Source: an uncultured Lachnospiraceae bacterium (GTDB lineage: Bacteria > Bacillota > Clostridia > Eubacteriales > Anaerofustaceae). From it: DNA of 60,078 nucleotides. Positions 44,481-53,862 of the stretch are shown here, piece after piece (position 1 is the first letter of the stretch; each line of letters begins with the position of its first letter). The stretch covers positions 1 through 60,078 of the forward strand of contig CALWKX010000017.1 of NCBI GenBank assembly GCA_944381375.1, read 5' to 3'. The notes under the pieces were generated by a model. That model searched no databases and was not told the origin of the DNA. It worked only from the letters and a program-made list of their open reading frames with translations. Position numbers and translations under genes: made by a program.

Positions 44481-45035
44481 TTATTTTTGCATAGCGGAGG
44501 AATTTTGCCATTGTTCTTTAGTGAGAATATTTGTATGGCTGATACGAACTTCATTCATAAGAGGAACATCGACATTTTCTATGGTGCAATAATGATCAAA
44601 GCCGCACTTTTCCTGTACCCGCTTTGATTTTTCATTTCCGTCATAATATCCGCACCAAATGACAGACATATGGAGATCTTCAAACGCGCGGCGAATAAGC
44701 GCTTTTGCCGCTTCGGGTATATATCCGTTTCCCCAAAAAGGTTTTCCGATCCAGTAACCCAGTTCACATTCATCATCTTTGCTTGTCATATCAGTATGGC
44801 CGTTTAGTTTTAATTCTATGGCTCCTATTGCTTGATTATCCGTTTTTAAACAAACTGCATAACATTCTTTCCCCTGCAATATATTCTGAATAACCATCCT
44901 GCTTTCTTCTATGCTTTTATGGGGAGGCCATCCCGCTATAGGTCCCACATCGGGATCTTTCGCATATTTATATAAGTTTTCTGCATCCGCAGTATCCCAT
45001 CTACGTAAAATCAATCTTGCTGTCTCGATCAACAT
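44481..45035 (-). CDS. GNAT-family N-acetyltransferase
   Basis: The 184-residue protein has TARLILRRW at its start and the GNAT acetyl-CoA motif GYWIGKPFWGNGYIPEAAKALIRRAF near 95-120, plus SKRVQEKCGF near 138-147. It resembles RimJ/RimL-type enzymes that acetylate protein N-termini or small amines; substrate is unknown. I take the methionine at 45035, because AAGG lies 6 nt upstream; the frame extends to 45104. No operon partner. Confidence 0.88.
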   Translation of the reverse strand: MLIETARLILRRWDTADAENLYKYAKDPDVGPIAGWPPHKSIEESRMVIQNILQGKECYAVCLKTDNQAIGAIELKLNGHTDMTSKDDECELGYWIGKPFWGNGYIPEAAKALIRRAFEDLHMSVIWCGYYDGNEKSKRVQEKCGFDHYCTIENVDVPLMNEVRISHTNILTKEQWQNSSAMQK

Positions 45036-45169
45036 ATTCATCCTTGCAAATCTTGTTTGTTTTATATATGAAGTGATAGTATAATAACTTTTGTATAAAA
45101 TCAAAACTTATATTTTATAAAATAACATGAATATAACCAAATTTAAAGTATAAAGGAACAAAAGCTTAT

Positions 45170-45790
45170 ATGTTAAACAACAAAGAATTTGATCTATGGG
45201 CGGAAAGTTATGACCAAAGTGTTGATTTGTCAAATGAAAATGAGAAATATCCTTTTGCCGGATATGGGAAAGTTTTAGATAAAATATACATCGACATTTC
45301 ATATGCTTGTTACAACACGGTATTAGACATAGGTTTTGGTACGGGGAGACTTGCTTGGAGACTTTACGAAAAAGGCTGTCGTATCTTCGGACAGGATTTT
45401 TCTGATAAAATGATAGAAATATCACAGCGCAAAATGCCTTGTGCAAATTTATATCGCGGTGATTTTACGCAAGGATTGGTTGAGGATTTGAAACAATATA
45501 AATACGACGCCATCATTGCAACATATTCATTGCATCATCTTAAAGATGAAAATAAAGTTGATTTTATCAAAAGTTTATTTCCTCTTTTAAAGGATGATGG
45601 ATGTATTTATATAGGCGATGTGGCGTTTGATACCAGAGAAGAACTTGAGAAATGCAGAGAAAAGGCGGGAGCGGAATGGGCCGATGACGAATTTTATTTC
45701 GTATTTGAAGAAATGAAAAAGTCATTTCCTAAGATGAAATTTGAGAAGATGTCTTTTTGCGGCGGCATATTATTATTGAGTAAAATATAA
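45170..45790 (+). CDS. class I SAM-dependent methyltransferase
   Basis: The 206-residue protein has the SAM loop VLDIGFGTGRLAWRL near 46-60, the acidic strand IFGQDFSDKM and IIATYSLHHLKDE near 109-121. These are UbiE/COQ5-like small-molecule methyltransferase motifs; the substrate is unknown. SD is weak (AAAGGAAC upstream). It converges with spoIIR. Confidence 0.88.
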   Translation: MLNNKEFDLWAESYDQSVDLSNENEKYPFAGYGKVLDKIYIDISYACYNTVLDIGFGTGRLAWRLYEKGCRIFGQDFSDKMIEISQRKMPCANLYRGDFTQGLVEDLKQYKYDAIIATYSLHHLKDENKVDFIKSLFPLLKDDGCIYIGDVAFDTREELEKCREKAGAEWADDEFYFVFEEMKKSFPKMKFEKMSFCGGILLLSKI

Positions 45791-45840
45791 ATAATATTTG
45801 AAGTAATTATAATTGATGCAACATTGTATTGTAAGATATG

Positions 45841-45868
45841 AAAACCTGCGTATTCAGCGCAGGTTTTT
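45841..45868. terminator. bidirectional terminator between the methyltransferase and spoIIR
   Basis: AAAACCTGCG (45841-45850) pairs with CGCAGGTTTT (45858-45867), 7-nt loop; the spoIIR stop lies just beyond. Confidence 0.88.
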
Positions 45869-45869
45869 A

Positions 45870-46469
45870 TCAATGCTTGCCAAACCATTCTTCCCACAAT
45901 TCTAATATTTTCCATTTAATTATTACTTCTTTATTTTTAATATCAGAAATCGATTGGTCTTCGTTTACGTTTATAAAGCAAAGCGGAGGGAACAACACGC
46001 ACCACCAATTATCGCCCTCGCCATTACCGAGCAAAATGTTTACAGCCAGATATTCTCCTTTTGGGAAAATAACGCCGCCGTAATTTTTTTCCGGGAACTC
46101 ACACCTTTCCAATTTTATATCGCAGTTATAGCTGAAACCTTCCTGTATGAGTATTTCATTTACATATGCAATAATCTGCTCTTTGTTTTGCTCAACAAAG
46201 GCTGAAGCTTCTTCAAGCGTAGACATAGAAGAAAACATATCGCTGTATTTTTGTATTATGGCGTCTCTGATTAAAAGTTTTATATTTTGGTCATCTTCAT
46301 TGTTGCTATTGGCCTTAATATGAAGCCTGAGTACGCACTCAGATAATTCCTGTGCGGAAAGACCTTTCAGATCATTAATATCGTATTGTTTGGCATTAAC
46401 GTTCAAACTGCCTGCTAATAACATTATGGCAATAGTAATGATAATCAGGGTTGATATGCATTTTTTCAT
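45870..46469 (-). CDS. spoIIR: stage II sporulation protein R
   Basis: The 199-residue protein has a signal peptide (about 1-26), LRLHIKANSNNEDDQNIKLLIRDAI near 47-71 and the diagnostic NWWCVLFPPLCFI near 153-165. SpoIIR is made in the forespore, secreted into the intermembrane space, and triggers SpoIIGA to process pro-sigma-E in the mother cell. A sigma-F-like promoter is visible at 46490-46518, matching the known sigma-F control. Single gene. Confidence 0.97.
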   Translation of the reverse strand: MKKCISTLIIITIAIMLLAGSLNVNAKQYDINDLKGLSAQELSECVLRLHIKANSNNEDDQNIKLLIRDAIIQKYSDMFSSMSTLEEASAFVEQNKEQIIAYVNEILIQEGFSYNCDIKLERCEFPEKNYGGVIFPKGEYLAVNILLGNGEGDNWWCVLFPPLCFINVNEDQSISDIKNKEVIIKWKILELWEEWFGKH

Positions 46470-46489
46470 TTTTAACCTCTTTAAAAATG

Positions 46490-46518
46490 CATTTTCCCCT
46501 TATAAATTTGATTTATTC
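46490..46518 (-). promoter_or_regulatory. sigma-F-like promoter of spoIIR
   Basis: On the minus strand GAATA (46514-46518), 14-nt spacer, GGGGAAAATG (46490-46499) fit the GYWTA / GGNRANANT pattern of sigma-F; AAAGAGG and the ATG follow within 20 nt. Confidence 0.6.
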
Positions 46519-46669
46519 ATTTTAGAGCAAAAAAATAATCAATCGTTAAATGATATCATATAATAAAAGATAATGAACATATACAATTTTTATAGAATAA
46601 TTCGCTGTTTGCTGTTATAATTACAGACAAAACTCAATATATTTCAATATTATTTTCAGGGAATTTTTG

Positions 46670-48007
46670 ATGAAAGATAATAATAAAATCGAAAACGAAT
46701 CAGAAAATGGCGGCGATGATAAAATATTCGATGAGCCTGTAATTCAGCCGGATGAAGTTTTGAAAGAAACAAGTGCGGTAGAAGAAAGTGCGGAAATGAA
46801 AAAAAAGAAGAAAAAAAAGAAACACCGCGCTTTAAAAATTATAATATGCGTAGTATGCGTATTGGTTGTACTTGTTACAATGTGCATTTCTTATTTACAA
46901 GGATTAATAGGCGGGCAGTCAGTGTTTGCAGATGATTTCAGTTCGTCAAAAAAATACCAGAAGCTTTACAGAAAATACAATCTGTATTCTGATCTTGATG
47001 CGAACAGCGAATTTGCCAATACGAATGTAGTCAATATTCTCATGTTTGGTTTAGACCGTAACGAAAGCAGAGAGGACGAATACGAGGTATTCAGGCCCGA
47101 CACAATAATACTTGTCAGCGTTAATCTTGAAACTTGTGAAATATCTTTGCTTTCAATTCCTCGAGATTCATATGTATATATATATGGAAGAGGCGGTAAG
47201 GATAAAATCAATACATGCTTCTATTACGGATATTTGGAAGCCGACAGTGAGGATCCTGATGTTATTTTCCAAAGCGGAGTTGAAACGCTTGTCGGCACAG
47301 TAAGCGAGCTGCTCGGAGGAATACCGATTAATTACTACGTGGGCGTCGATATGGATGGAGCCGTTGATATAATAGATTATATCGGAGGAGTAAAAGTAGA
47401 CGTACATACTGATATTGTCGTACAGCAGTACAATATTCCCGCAGGAGAACAGGTTTTGGACGGGCGCAATTTTCTGGTATATGCCACATACCGCCAATAT
47501 GAAAGGGGCGATATAGACAGAGTGTCTGTACAGCAGCGTCTTTTGGTTGATTTGTTTGATACTGTCAAAGAAATATCTGTTATTAAAATACCGGGGCTTG
47601 TCGGCCGTGTGTATGATATGCTCGAAACAAATATATCGCTCAGACAGGCGCTTGCGCTTGGCCTGACGCTTATAAATGATTTCAGCTCTGAAAATATTTC
47701 AATGCAAACTATGCCCGGTAATTTCGGTAACTATTATGGAATTTCATATTGGATAATAGATCAAAGCGCCAGGGTAGATTTGGTAAGCGATATGTTCGGA
47801 ATAACTATCAGTCCGGATGCGCAGGACGAAAGATATAAAACAAACACAACTACGACTGAAACTGAGCCTGTGCCTGAAGATACGACAGGACAGGATGGCA
47901 GTGAAACAACCGAACCTGAACCGGATGAAACTGATCCTGATACTACGCCCGATGAGCCTTCGGAGGAACTTCCAAATGAAGGAAACGGTTCAGAAGAAAC
48001 GCAATAA
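46670..48007 (+). CDS. LytR-CpsA-Psr (LCP) family phosphotransferase
   Basis: The 445-residue protein has a cytoplasmic acidic/basic lead (1-60), one membrane helix (about 62-80) and the LCP domain (about 110-330): NILMFGLDRNES, FRPDTIILVSVNLET and ISLLSIPRDSYVYI. Arginines of the RPDTIILV and IPRDS motifs are the pyrophosphate-binding residues. The tail (from 390) is a Thr/Glu/Asp/Pro-rich low-complexity region. LCP enzymes attach wall teichoic acids or glycans to peptidoglycan. ATG 46670 follows AGGGAA. Confidence 0.95.
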   Translation: MKDNNKIENESENGGDDKIFDEPVIQPDEVLKETSAVEESAEMKKKKKKKKHRALKIIICVVCVLVVLVTMCISYLQGLIGGQSVFADDFSSSKKYQKLYRKYNLYSDLDANSEFANTNVVNILMFGLDRNESREDEYEVFRPDTIILVSVNLETCEISLLSIPRDSYVYIYGRGGKDKINTCFYYGYLEADSEDPDVIFQSGVETLVGTVSELLGGIPINYYVGVDMDGAVDIIDYIGGVKVDVHTDIVVQQYNIPAGEQVLDGRNFLVYATYRQYERGDIDRVSVQQRLLVDLFDTVKEISVIKIPGLVGRVYDMLETNISLRQALALGLTLINDFSSENISMQTMPGNFGNYYGISYWIIDQSARVDLVSDMFGITISPDAQDERYKTNTTTTETEPVPEDTTGQDGSETTEPEPDETDPDTTPDEPSEELPNEGNGSEETQ

Positions 48008-48030
48008 TATTATAAATTTGATATATTTTA

Positions 48031-48061
48031 AAAACAGCCGCGTTTAGGCGCGGTTGTTTTA
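48031..48061 (+). terminator. terminator after the LCP gene
   Basis: AAAACAGCCGCG pairs with CGCGGTTGTTTT (one G-U) around a 6-nt loop, 24 nt past the stop. The 120 bases from 48062 to 48181 hold nothing I recognise. Confidence 0.85.
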
Positions 48062-48181
48062 TTGAGCGATAGTTGTCTTATGCAAGCCAGCCAACCTCGG
48101 ATTTATATTATGTATGTTTATTACGTTTGCGGCTGCGAACTTTTGCGATAGTAGGACAAGTCATACGCTTTAGGTTTTAAA

Positions 48182-48220
48182 AAAAAAGATCAACGGCCGA
48201 TGGTCGGCGATCTCTTTTTA
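48182..48220 (-). terminator. terminator after the OadG-related gene
   Basis: On the minus strand AGATC and GCCGA pair with TCGGC and GATCT around a CCA loop with a short bulge, followed by a run of T. It closes the 53767-48234 operon. Confidence 0.85.
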
Positions 48221-48233
48221 TTTACTGATTTAA

Positions 48234-48362
48234 TCAGCTTTTTGGTTTTCCCGCCGTTATTTTCGTGAGCAAAAAAACCAAAATCATTATAATTATTATT
48301 ACGGCAAATATACCGAGCATCCCTTTCCACATCAGTTCCAAAGAAAGTAAAAAATCAGTCAT
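48234..48362 (-). CDS. OadG-related small transporter subunit
   Basis: This 42-residue protein (MTDFLLSLELMWKGMLGIF start) has one membrane helix (about 15-34) and a short basic tail. Size and position directly after oadB match the small OadG-related partner that some clostridia use in place of a full OadG (about 80 residues or more). GGAGG lies 6-10 nt before ATG 48362. It would steady the beta subunit in the membrane. It is 12 nt from oadB. Confidence 0.75.
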   Translation of the reverse strand: MTDFLLSLELMWKGMLGIFAVIIIIMILVFLLTKITAGKPKS

Positions 48363-48374
48363 TGATATTCCTCC

Positions 48375-49511
48375 TTAAAGCATTCCTGATACTAAACTTA
48401 ATATAATTCCCCCTGCTACGACAGAACCGATCTGTCCTGATACGTTGGCGCCTACAGCGTGCATAAGCAGATGATTAGTCGGATCTTCCTTAAGGCCCAT
48501 TTTCTGTATGACGCGTGAGGACATAGGAAATGCTGAAATGCCGGCGGCTCCAACCATGGGATTGATTTTGTTTTTGGTAAACAGATTAAGTATTTTTGCA
48601 AATACTACTCCGCCTATTGTATCAAAAACGAATGCTACGAGCCCTATGCACATTATGAGCAGCGTATCCCAGCTTACAAAAGCTTCGGCTTTCATGCTGA
48701 ATGAGATTGTTATACCTAACAAAAGTGTGATTAAATTTGCCAAAACGTTTTGAGCAGTTTCCGACAGGCTTTTTAATACTCCACATTCTCTCAATAAATT
48801 ACCAAACATCAGGAAACCAACCAGCGCGACCGACATTGGAGCTACAAGCCCTGCGATAATAGTAACGATTATCGGAAACAGTATTCTTGTTGTTTTTGTG
48901 ACCTGTTTTGGATTATACGCCATTTTTATTCTGCGTTCTTTTTTCGTGGTAATCAGCTTGATTACAGCAGGCTGGATTATTGGCACCAGCGCCATATATG
49001 AATATGCTGCAACGGCTATGGCTCCTACGTATTTTGATTTCAAGATCTGGGATACGAGCAGAGAAGTGGGTCCGTCAGCAGCTCCGATAATACCTATGGA
49101 AGCAGCGTCTCTGATATCAAAGCCAATCAATGCTGCAAACGATATTGCAAAAAATATACCAAATTGCGCAGCAGCGCCGAATAAAAACAATTTGGGGTTA
49201 GAAAGCAGCGGACCGAAATCTATCATCGCGCCTATGCCGATAAAAAGCAATATCGGTAAAGCTTCACTTGCTTGTATTCCTACTTCAAACAACCACTGTA
49301 TAATGCCATGCGTTTCTCCTATCCCCTCAGAAGTTTGATTAATAACGCCTGTATTGGGCAGATTTACAAGTATTGCTCCAAAACCCATGGGCATTAAAAG
49401 CGCGGGTTCGAAATCATGCCTTATTGCGAGATATATTAATAGTCCTCCAATGACATACATTATTAATTGCTGCCATGTTATTAAGGTTATGCTTTCAATT
49501 AAAAATTCCAA
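48375..49511 (-). CDS. oadB: sodium-translocating decarboxylase beta subunit
   Basis: The 378-residue protein has about ten membrane segments and the OadB/GcdB signatures: GIGAMIDFGPLLSNP near 91-105, AADGPTSLLVSQIL near 138-151 with a conserved Asp, and NPMVGAAGISAFPMSSRV near 317-334. The beta subunit moves Na+ coupled to biotin-carboxylate decarboxylation. Alpha subunit and biotin carrier are not in this window. It follows UPF0182 by 16 nt in the same operon. Confidence 0.93.
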   Translation of the reverse strand: MEFLIESITLITWQQLIMYVIGGLLIYLAIRHDFEPALLMPMGFGAILVNLPNTGVINQTSEGIGETHGIIQWLFEVGIQASEALPILLFIGIGAMIDFGPLLSNPKLFLFGAAAQFGIFFAISFAALIGFDIRDAASIGIIGAADGPTSLLVSQILKSKYVGAIAVAAYSYMALVPIIQPAVIKLITTKKERRIKMAYNPKQVTKTTRILFPIIVTIIAGLVAPMSVALVGFLMFGNLLRECGVLKSLSETAQNVLANLITLLLGITISFSMKAEAFVSWDTLLIMCIGLVAFVFDTIGGVVFAKILNLFTKNKINPMVGAAGISAFPMSSRVIQKMGLKEDPTNHLLMHAVGANVSGQIGSVVAGGIILSLVSGML

Positions 49512-49527
49512 TTTTTCCCTCCGAAAT

Positions 49528-52272
49528 TTATTGTCCGAGCTGGTCTAATATAGCTCCCAGCTCCTGCATATAAGCTCCGTAAGCGACCCAGTCGCCATCC
49601 TTTTGAGCTTGCTGAGCAAGTTGATAAAGTTCGCTGGCTCGCATAACAAGCTGCTCTCTTTCAGTATCAGTCACAGTTGAAGAAGCCCCGCCCTGCGATG
49701 TTGGGTCATCGCTTATGTTAAATATTTGATCAAGCGCTTCGCTGAGGCTGTCGGCCATGACAATTTCATCGTTATAACTCACAATTACTTTTTTAGCCTC
49801 GGGCAGAGAATTATCTCCTCCGCTCGAACGTACATATATTGTTTCTACATAAAGCAGGCTTTGTTCAATCGGAATAGTCAGAGTATTGCCTCTCAGTACG
49901 TCAGAACCCTGTTGGTTCAAAAGCGCAAGCTGAGGAGCTATGGTCGTATCCTGATCTATTCTTTGTTCAATCTGCATTGTGCCGTAAACTTGCGTGTTTT
50001 TATCAAATTGGTATACGAGCAGTTGTCCGTATTCTTCTCCGTCGCATATACCCGCCATCCATGCAACCATGTTATTCTTGTTTAAGGGAGTGAATGATTT
50101 CATCAACAGAAATTCCTCACTTCGTCCAGGTAGCTTCATAATCATATATGCGGAATTAACTTCTACAGCTTCGTTGGAAATTCCATAAAACTGTGTGGAT
50201 ACTGCCCATGAATCCTCTTTGTTGTAAAAAGTAGAAGGATTTGTCATGTGGTAGTCAAGATACATGTGGGATTGCACATTGAATAAAGCTTCTGAATATC
50301 TCAGATGCTGCCTGATACTGTCAGGCATTTGATCCGCCGTCTTAAACAGTTCGGGATAAATATTGGCGCATACTGCGGCGATAGGATCTGTTTCATCAAT
50401 GATATAAAAGTTCATGTCTCCGTTATATGCATCAACAACTACTTTTATGGAGTTTCTTATATAGTTGAAATCTGAGTCTTCATTGTATGGCTGCGAATAC
50501 GGATATCTGTCTGTTGTAGTCATAGCGTCGATAATCCAATAAAGCCTGCCGTCTGCCAAAACTATATAAGGATCGGAATCGTAATTTAAAAACGGTGCTA
50601 TTGACATTACCCTGTCCATAATGTTCCGGTTTATTATGATTTTGCTGTCAGCTGTTATATCGTGCGAGAGCAAAAATCTCAAAGTTCCTTCATATATGGA
50701 AAATGAGACCCTGTTTAAAAATGTCAATGGTATGCCAGCTTGTCCGTCATATATGTTTTGCGCATTATCATCACCCAATGGGTAGTCAAATTCCATCGCT
50801 TTTGTATTTACTACCGCGTAATTGTCAGTTGATTCACCAAAATATATTCTGCCCTGATCCAAATAGAGCTCGCTGTAATCCGAAACAGTAGGAATATCTT
50901 TGGCTATCAGCACAGGTTGACCAGTGGCTGTTACCTGATTGACAGCGGATACGGCAACACCGAAGCCATGCGTATATTTTAAATGTTCGTTAATCCATGT
51001 TTTTGCGGAGCTTGTCAAATTGTCGATATTCAGCTCCCTTGCGGAAATGAATACTTGAGTATAGTTTCCATCTATATAATATCTGTCGACGTCCACATCG
51101 TTGAACTCATAATATGAACGTATGCTTTGCAAAGAATTGTATGTATCAAGAGTCGGACTATAGTCGTTTATCGGTATGTTTTGAATTGTCGTAGCGTTTT
51201 CGGCAATATCTTCCGCAGTTATATTTTGCTCAACGGAAAATTGCTTTACCTGTATATCGTCAAGACCATAAGCCATGCGGGTATATTCAATATTGTAGCC
51301 GATATATTCTTCCTCACGAGAAAATTCATTAGGCGATACTATATAATTTTGTATTATAAGCGCATACAAATTACCGCCTAAGCTTATTATGATGAAAGCT
51401 GCAATCGTAAACATGAATGGTTTTATTTTCTTGGTAAATCCGAATATTAGAACAGCTATTGCCGCTAAAATGCAAAATATAGTCAATATGTTATGTAAAG
51501 GTATCTTCACGTTTACATCCGTATATCCTGCTCCGAAAACTATTCCGGTAGTTGAATATACAAGATCATATGTGTTGAGTTTTATATATGCGGCGGCAAG
51601 TATGAATGCAATTGCTGCAAATACCGAAATTTGTATGCGGAAGTTTTCCCAAAATCTTTTCAGGCCGGTCTTAAAATTATTAGAGGAAGCATTGTATTTT
51701 TTATTGTATGAGCTGTCCGCGTTGTTTTTCGTAGCTACTATAATGGAAGAATATATTATAGTGCAGATAAGCAGCGCTATAAGAAGCAAAAACAGCGTGT
51801 TTACAATGCCGTGCAGGAAGGGAAGCTTGAAAATAAAGAATGAAAGATCTTTGCCGAATACAGGATCAACTGTTCCAAAATCAACACTGTTTACAAATTC
51901 AAGCCATTTGTACCATAAGTTTTGTATTACGGCTATAGTCGTTATAACGGAAAAAACAAGCCCGAGAAGAAACGGTAATTTTTTGCGTACGAACTTCGCT
52001 TTGTTCTCAAGCTTTTCAAACGTTTTCCCTCCAGATAAATTAAGCGCCTTGAAATACAGCGTGAAGAGTATAAACAAAATTATAAATAAAGGGATACCAA
52101 ATTTTAGCTTTGTTGTTATCTCTTTAAAAAATACGCTTAAATAACCAACTTCTTTGAACCATAGTATATTGATGTAAAATTCATTCAGCACTATACATGC
52201 GATAATAATTACTGCGGCGACTATAAGTATGGTTTTTAAAGTTTTGCCCATAAATTTACCGTTTTTTTTCAT
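49528..52272 (-). CDS. UPF0182-family membrane protein
   Basis: The 914-residue protein has seven hydrophobic segments in its first third (about 14-34, 50-70, 95-115, 158-180, 212-232, 265-285, 290-310) and a large extracellular part, with a short Ser/Gln-rich C-terminus. The pattern and length fit UPF0182 (COG1615), a family of large membrane proteins with no known function. Between the phosphohexomutase (16 nt) and oadB (16 nt), so it shares their transcript. The last 60 residues include a linker TDTEREQLVMRASELYQLAQ like many UPF0182 tails. Confidence 0.88.
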   Translation of the reverse strand: MKKNGKFMGKTLKTILIVAAVIIIACIVLNEFYINILWFKEVGYLSVFFKEITTKLKFGIPLFIILFILFTLYFKALNLSGGKTFEKLENKAKFVRKKLPFLLGLVFSVITTIAVIQNLWYKWLEFVNSVDFGTVDPVFGKDLSFFIFKLPFLHGIVNTLFLLLIALLICTIIYSSIIVATKNNADSSYNKKYNASSNNFKTGLKRFWENFRIQISVFAAIAFILAAAYIKLNTYDLVYSTTGIVFGAGYTDVNVKIPLHNILTIFCILAAIAVLIFGFTKKIKPFMFTIAAFIIISLGGNLYALIIQNYIVSPNEFSREEEYIGYNIEYTRMAYGLDDIQVKQFSVEQNITAEDIAENATTIQNIPINDYSPTLDTYNSLQSIRSYYEFNDVDVDRYYIDGNYTQVFISARELNIDNLTSSAKTWINEHLKYTHGFGVAVSAVNQVTATGQPVLIAKDIPTVSDYSELYLDQGRIYFGESTDNYAVVNTKAMEFDYPLGDDNAQNIYDGQAGIPLTFLNRVSFSIYEGTLRFLLSHDITADSKIIINRNIMDRVMSIAPFLNYDSDPYIVLADGRLYWIIDAMTTTDRYPYSQPYNEDSDFNYIRNSIKVVVDAYNGDMNFYIIDETDPIAAVCANIYPELFKTADQMPDSIRQHLRYSEALFNVQSHMYLDYHMTNPSTFYNKEDSWAVSTQFYGISNEAVEVNSAYMIMKLPGRSEEFLLMKSFTPLNKNNMVAWMAGICDGEEYGQLLVYQFDKNTQVYGTMQIEQRIDQDTTIAPQLALLNQQGSDVLRGNTLTIPIEQSLLYVETIYVRSSGGDNSLPEAKKVIVSYNDEIVMADSLSEALDQIFNISDDPTSQGGASSTVTDTEREQLVMRASELYQLAQQAQKDGDWVAYGAYMQELGAILDQLGQ

Positions 52273-52288
52273 TATTCCTCCGAAATTG

Positions 52289-53767
52289 TTATCCGTTTAT
52301 TTTCAGCTTGTAATTTTGTAAAAATTCAAGCAGTTTGTTTTTTATGATATTAGCTCCGCCGGGCGAGTCAGACTCAATGTTTATAGGCAGCACAGGATCG
52401 TGCAGGCTCATACGCAATAACGCCCACCCGTCGCCGCTTGTTTTGTCGCAGTTGATTCTTACGCCTTCGTAATTGGGTTCTACAATACTCCAGCCGGAAA
52501 CAGTTGGTACAAATGATTTGAAATCATTAAGAAGCTGATTTCCGTATGAGACAAAATCTTCGGTTAAAAATTCGGGTCTGAATTCTATTTCTTCCGCAGG
52601 ATCCTGATAATCTTTGAGCAAATCGTCAAAGTCCAAGCCCTTTAGCTTTAATTGAGAATATTTTATAAGCGCTTTGATCGTTAGGTATGCGCCGTCGTCC
52701 AGAAAACCGTTTTCTTTTAAAGCGCAATGACCGCTTGTTTCAATAGCCATATAGCATGGTTTGCCTTCTTCGTTGAGTCGTTTAGCTTCATTTATTACAT
52801 TATTGTAGCCGCGTTTGTAACGGTGGTGTATACCGCCTCTTTTGTTTATGAATTCAGTAAGCGATTTTGATGTTACGGAATCAGTTACAATGCAGCTTGA
52901 AGGATGCTCGCTTAATATAATATCGGACATGAGAGCTATGAGTCTGCTTCTTGACAAGCTGACGCCGTTTGCCGTAATGATTGCAGCTCTGTCAACATCA
53001 GTGTCGAAGACAATGCCTAAATCCGCCTTGTTTTCCAATACATGAATTGCAAAATTTTTCATTACCTCAGAATTTTCCGGATTTGGCACGTGATTTGGAA
53101 AGCTTCCATCCGGTTCAAGGTAAAGACTTCCGGCCGTGTCGGCGCCCAAAGTTTTCAACACCTTATCCACAAAGAAGCCTCCGCAGCCGTTTCCTGCGTC
53201 TACAATTATTTTCATGCCTGATAAAGGGCTTTGTAATGCAGTTTTTTGCCTTATTAAGCTGATGAGCGCGGTTGAATAATCGGTCAAAAAGTCGGTTTTA
53301 TCGAACGTTTTATCAACAAATGTATTTTTTTTGTGATTTTTGGCGTAATCAAGCACTTTTTTTATGTCTTGTTTGTTTAATCCGCCTTCGGATGTAAAGA
53401 ATTTCATACCGTTGCGGTTAAAAGGCAAATGGCTTGCCGTTACCATTACGGCGGCGTCAGCATTTTTAAAATTCGGCAAAGTGCTCATAAACATTGCAGG
53501 CGTAGTGCAAAGCCCGAAATAAATTACTTCAGCACCGTTGCTTTCCATGCCGGCAGCCATTGCAAAACTGAGTTTCTCTCCGCTTATACGGCAGTCTCGG
53601 CCTATAGTTACAACAGGCTTTTTTATATTTTTTTCTCTAATGAGCCATTCAGTAAAAGCCGCGCCGATTGAGAAGGCTGTATCGTTTGTCAAATTTACTT
53701 TTTCGTTTTCTGTTTCAATAGCAACGCCTCTGATATCTGAGCCGTTTTGGAGTTTTGAAATATCCAA
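52289..53767 (-). CDS. phosphohexomutase (phosphomannomutase/phosphoglucomutase)
   Basis: The 492-residue protein has the phosphoserine loop TASHLPFNRNGMKFF near 109-123, the metal loop DTDVDRAA near 261-268, the sugar loop (AIETSGHCALKENGFLDDGAY near 344-364, quoted in part) and a C-terminal phosphate loop. All four alpha-phosphohexomutase elements are present. It interconverts hexose 1- and 6-phosphates for polysaccharide or wall precursors. It heads the UPF0182-OadB operon; the metabolic link is not clear. Confidence 0.9.
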   Translation of the reverse strand: MDISKLQNGSDIRGVAIETENEKVNLTNDTAFSIGAAFTEWLIREKNIKKPVVTIGRDCRISGEKLSFAMAAGMESNGAEVIYFGLCTTPAMFMSTLPNFKNADAAVMVTASHLPFNRNGMKFFTSEGGLNKQDIKKVLDYAKNHKKNTFVDKTFDKTDFLTDYSTALISLIRQKTALQSPLSGMKIIVDAGNGCGGFFVDKVLKTLGADTAGSLYLEPDGSFPNHVPNPENSEVMKNFAIHVLENKADLGIVFDTDVDRAAIITANGVSLSRSRLIALMSDIILSEHPSSCIVTDSVTSKSLTEFINKRGGIHHRYKRGYNNVINEAKRLNEEGKPCYMAIETSGHCALKENGFLDDGAYLTIKALIKYSQLKLKGLDFDDLLKDYQDPAEEIEFRPEFLTEDFVSYGNQLLNDFKSFVPTVSGWSIVEPNYEGVRINCDKTSGDGWALLRMSLHDPVLPINIESDSPGGANIIKNKLLEFLQNYKLKING

Positions 53768-53862
53768 GATATGCAGATTCCTTGTTTCTCAAAAATTAAT
53801 ACATATGGTATTATATCATAAGTAGAACGTTATTTATTAAAATTTGTTAAGGAATATCTTTT

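Noticed and set aside
48062-48181. Possible small RNA or gene between the LCP terminator and the OadG-related terminator
   Set aside because: No convincing promoter, hairpin or reading frame with a ribosome binding site.
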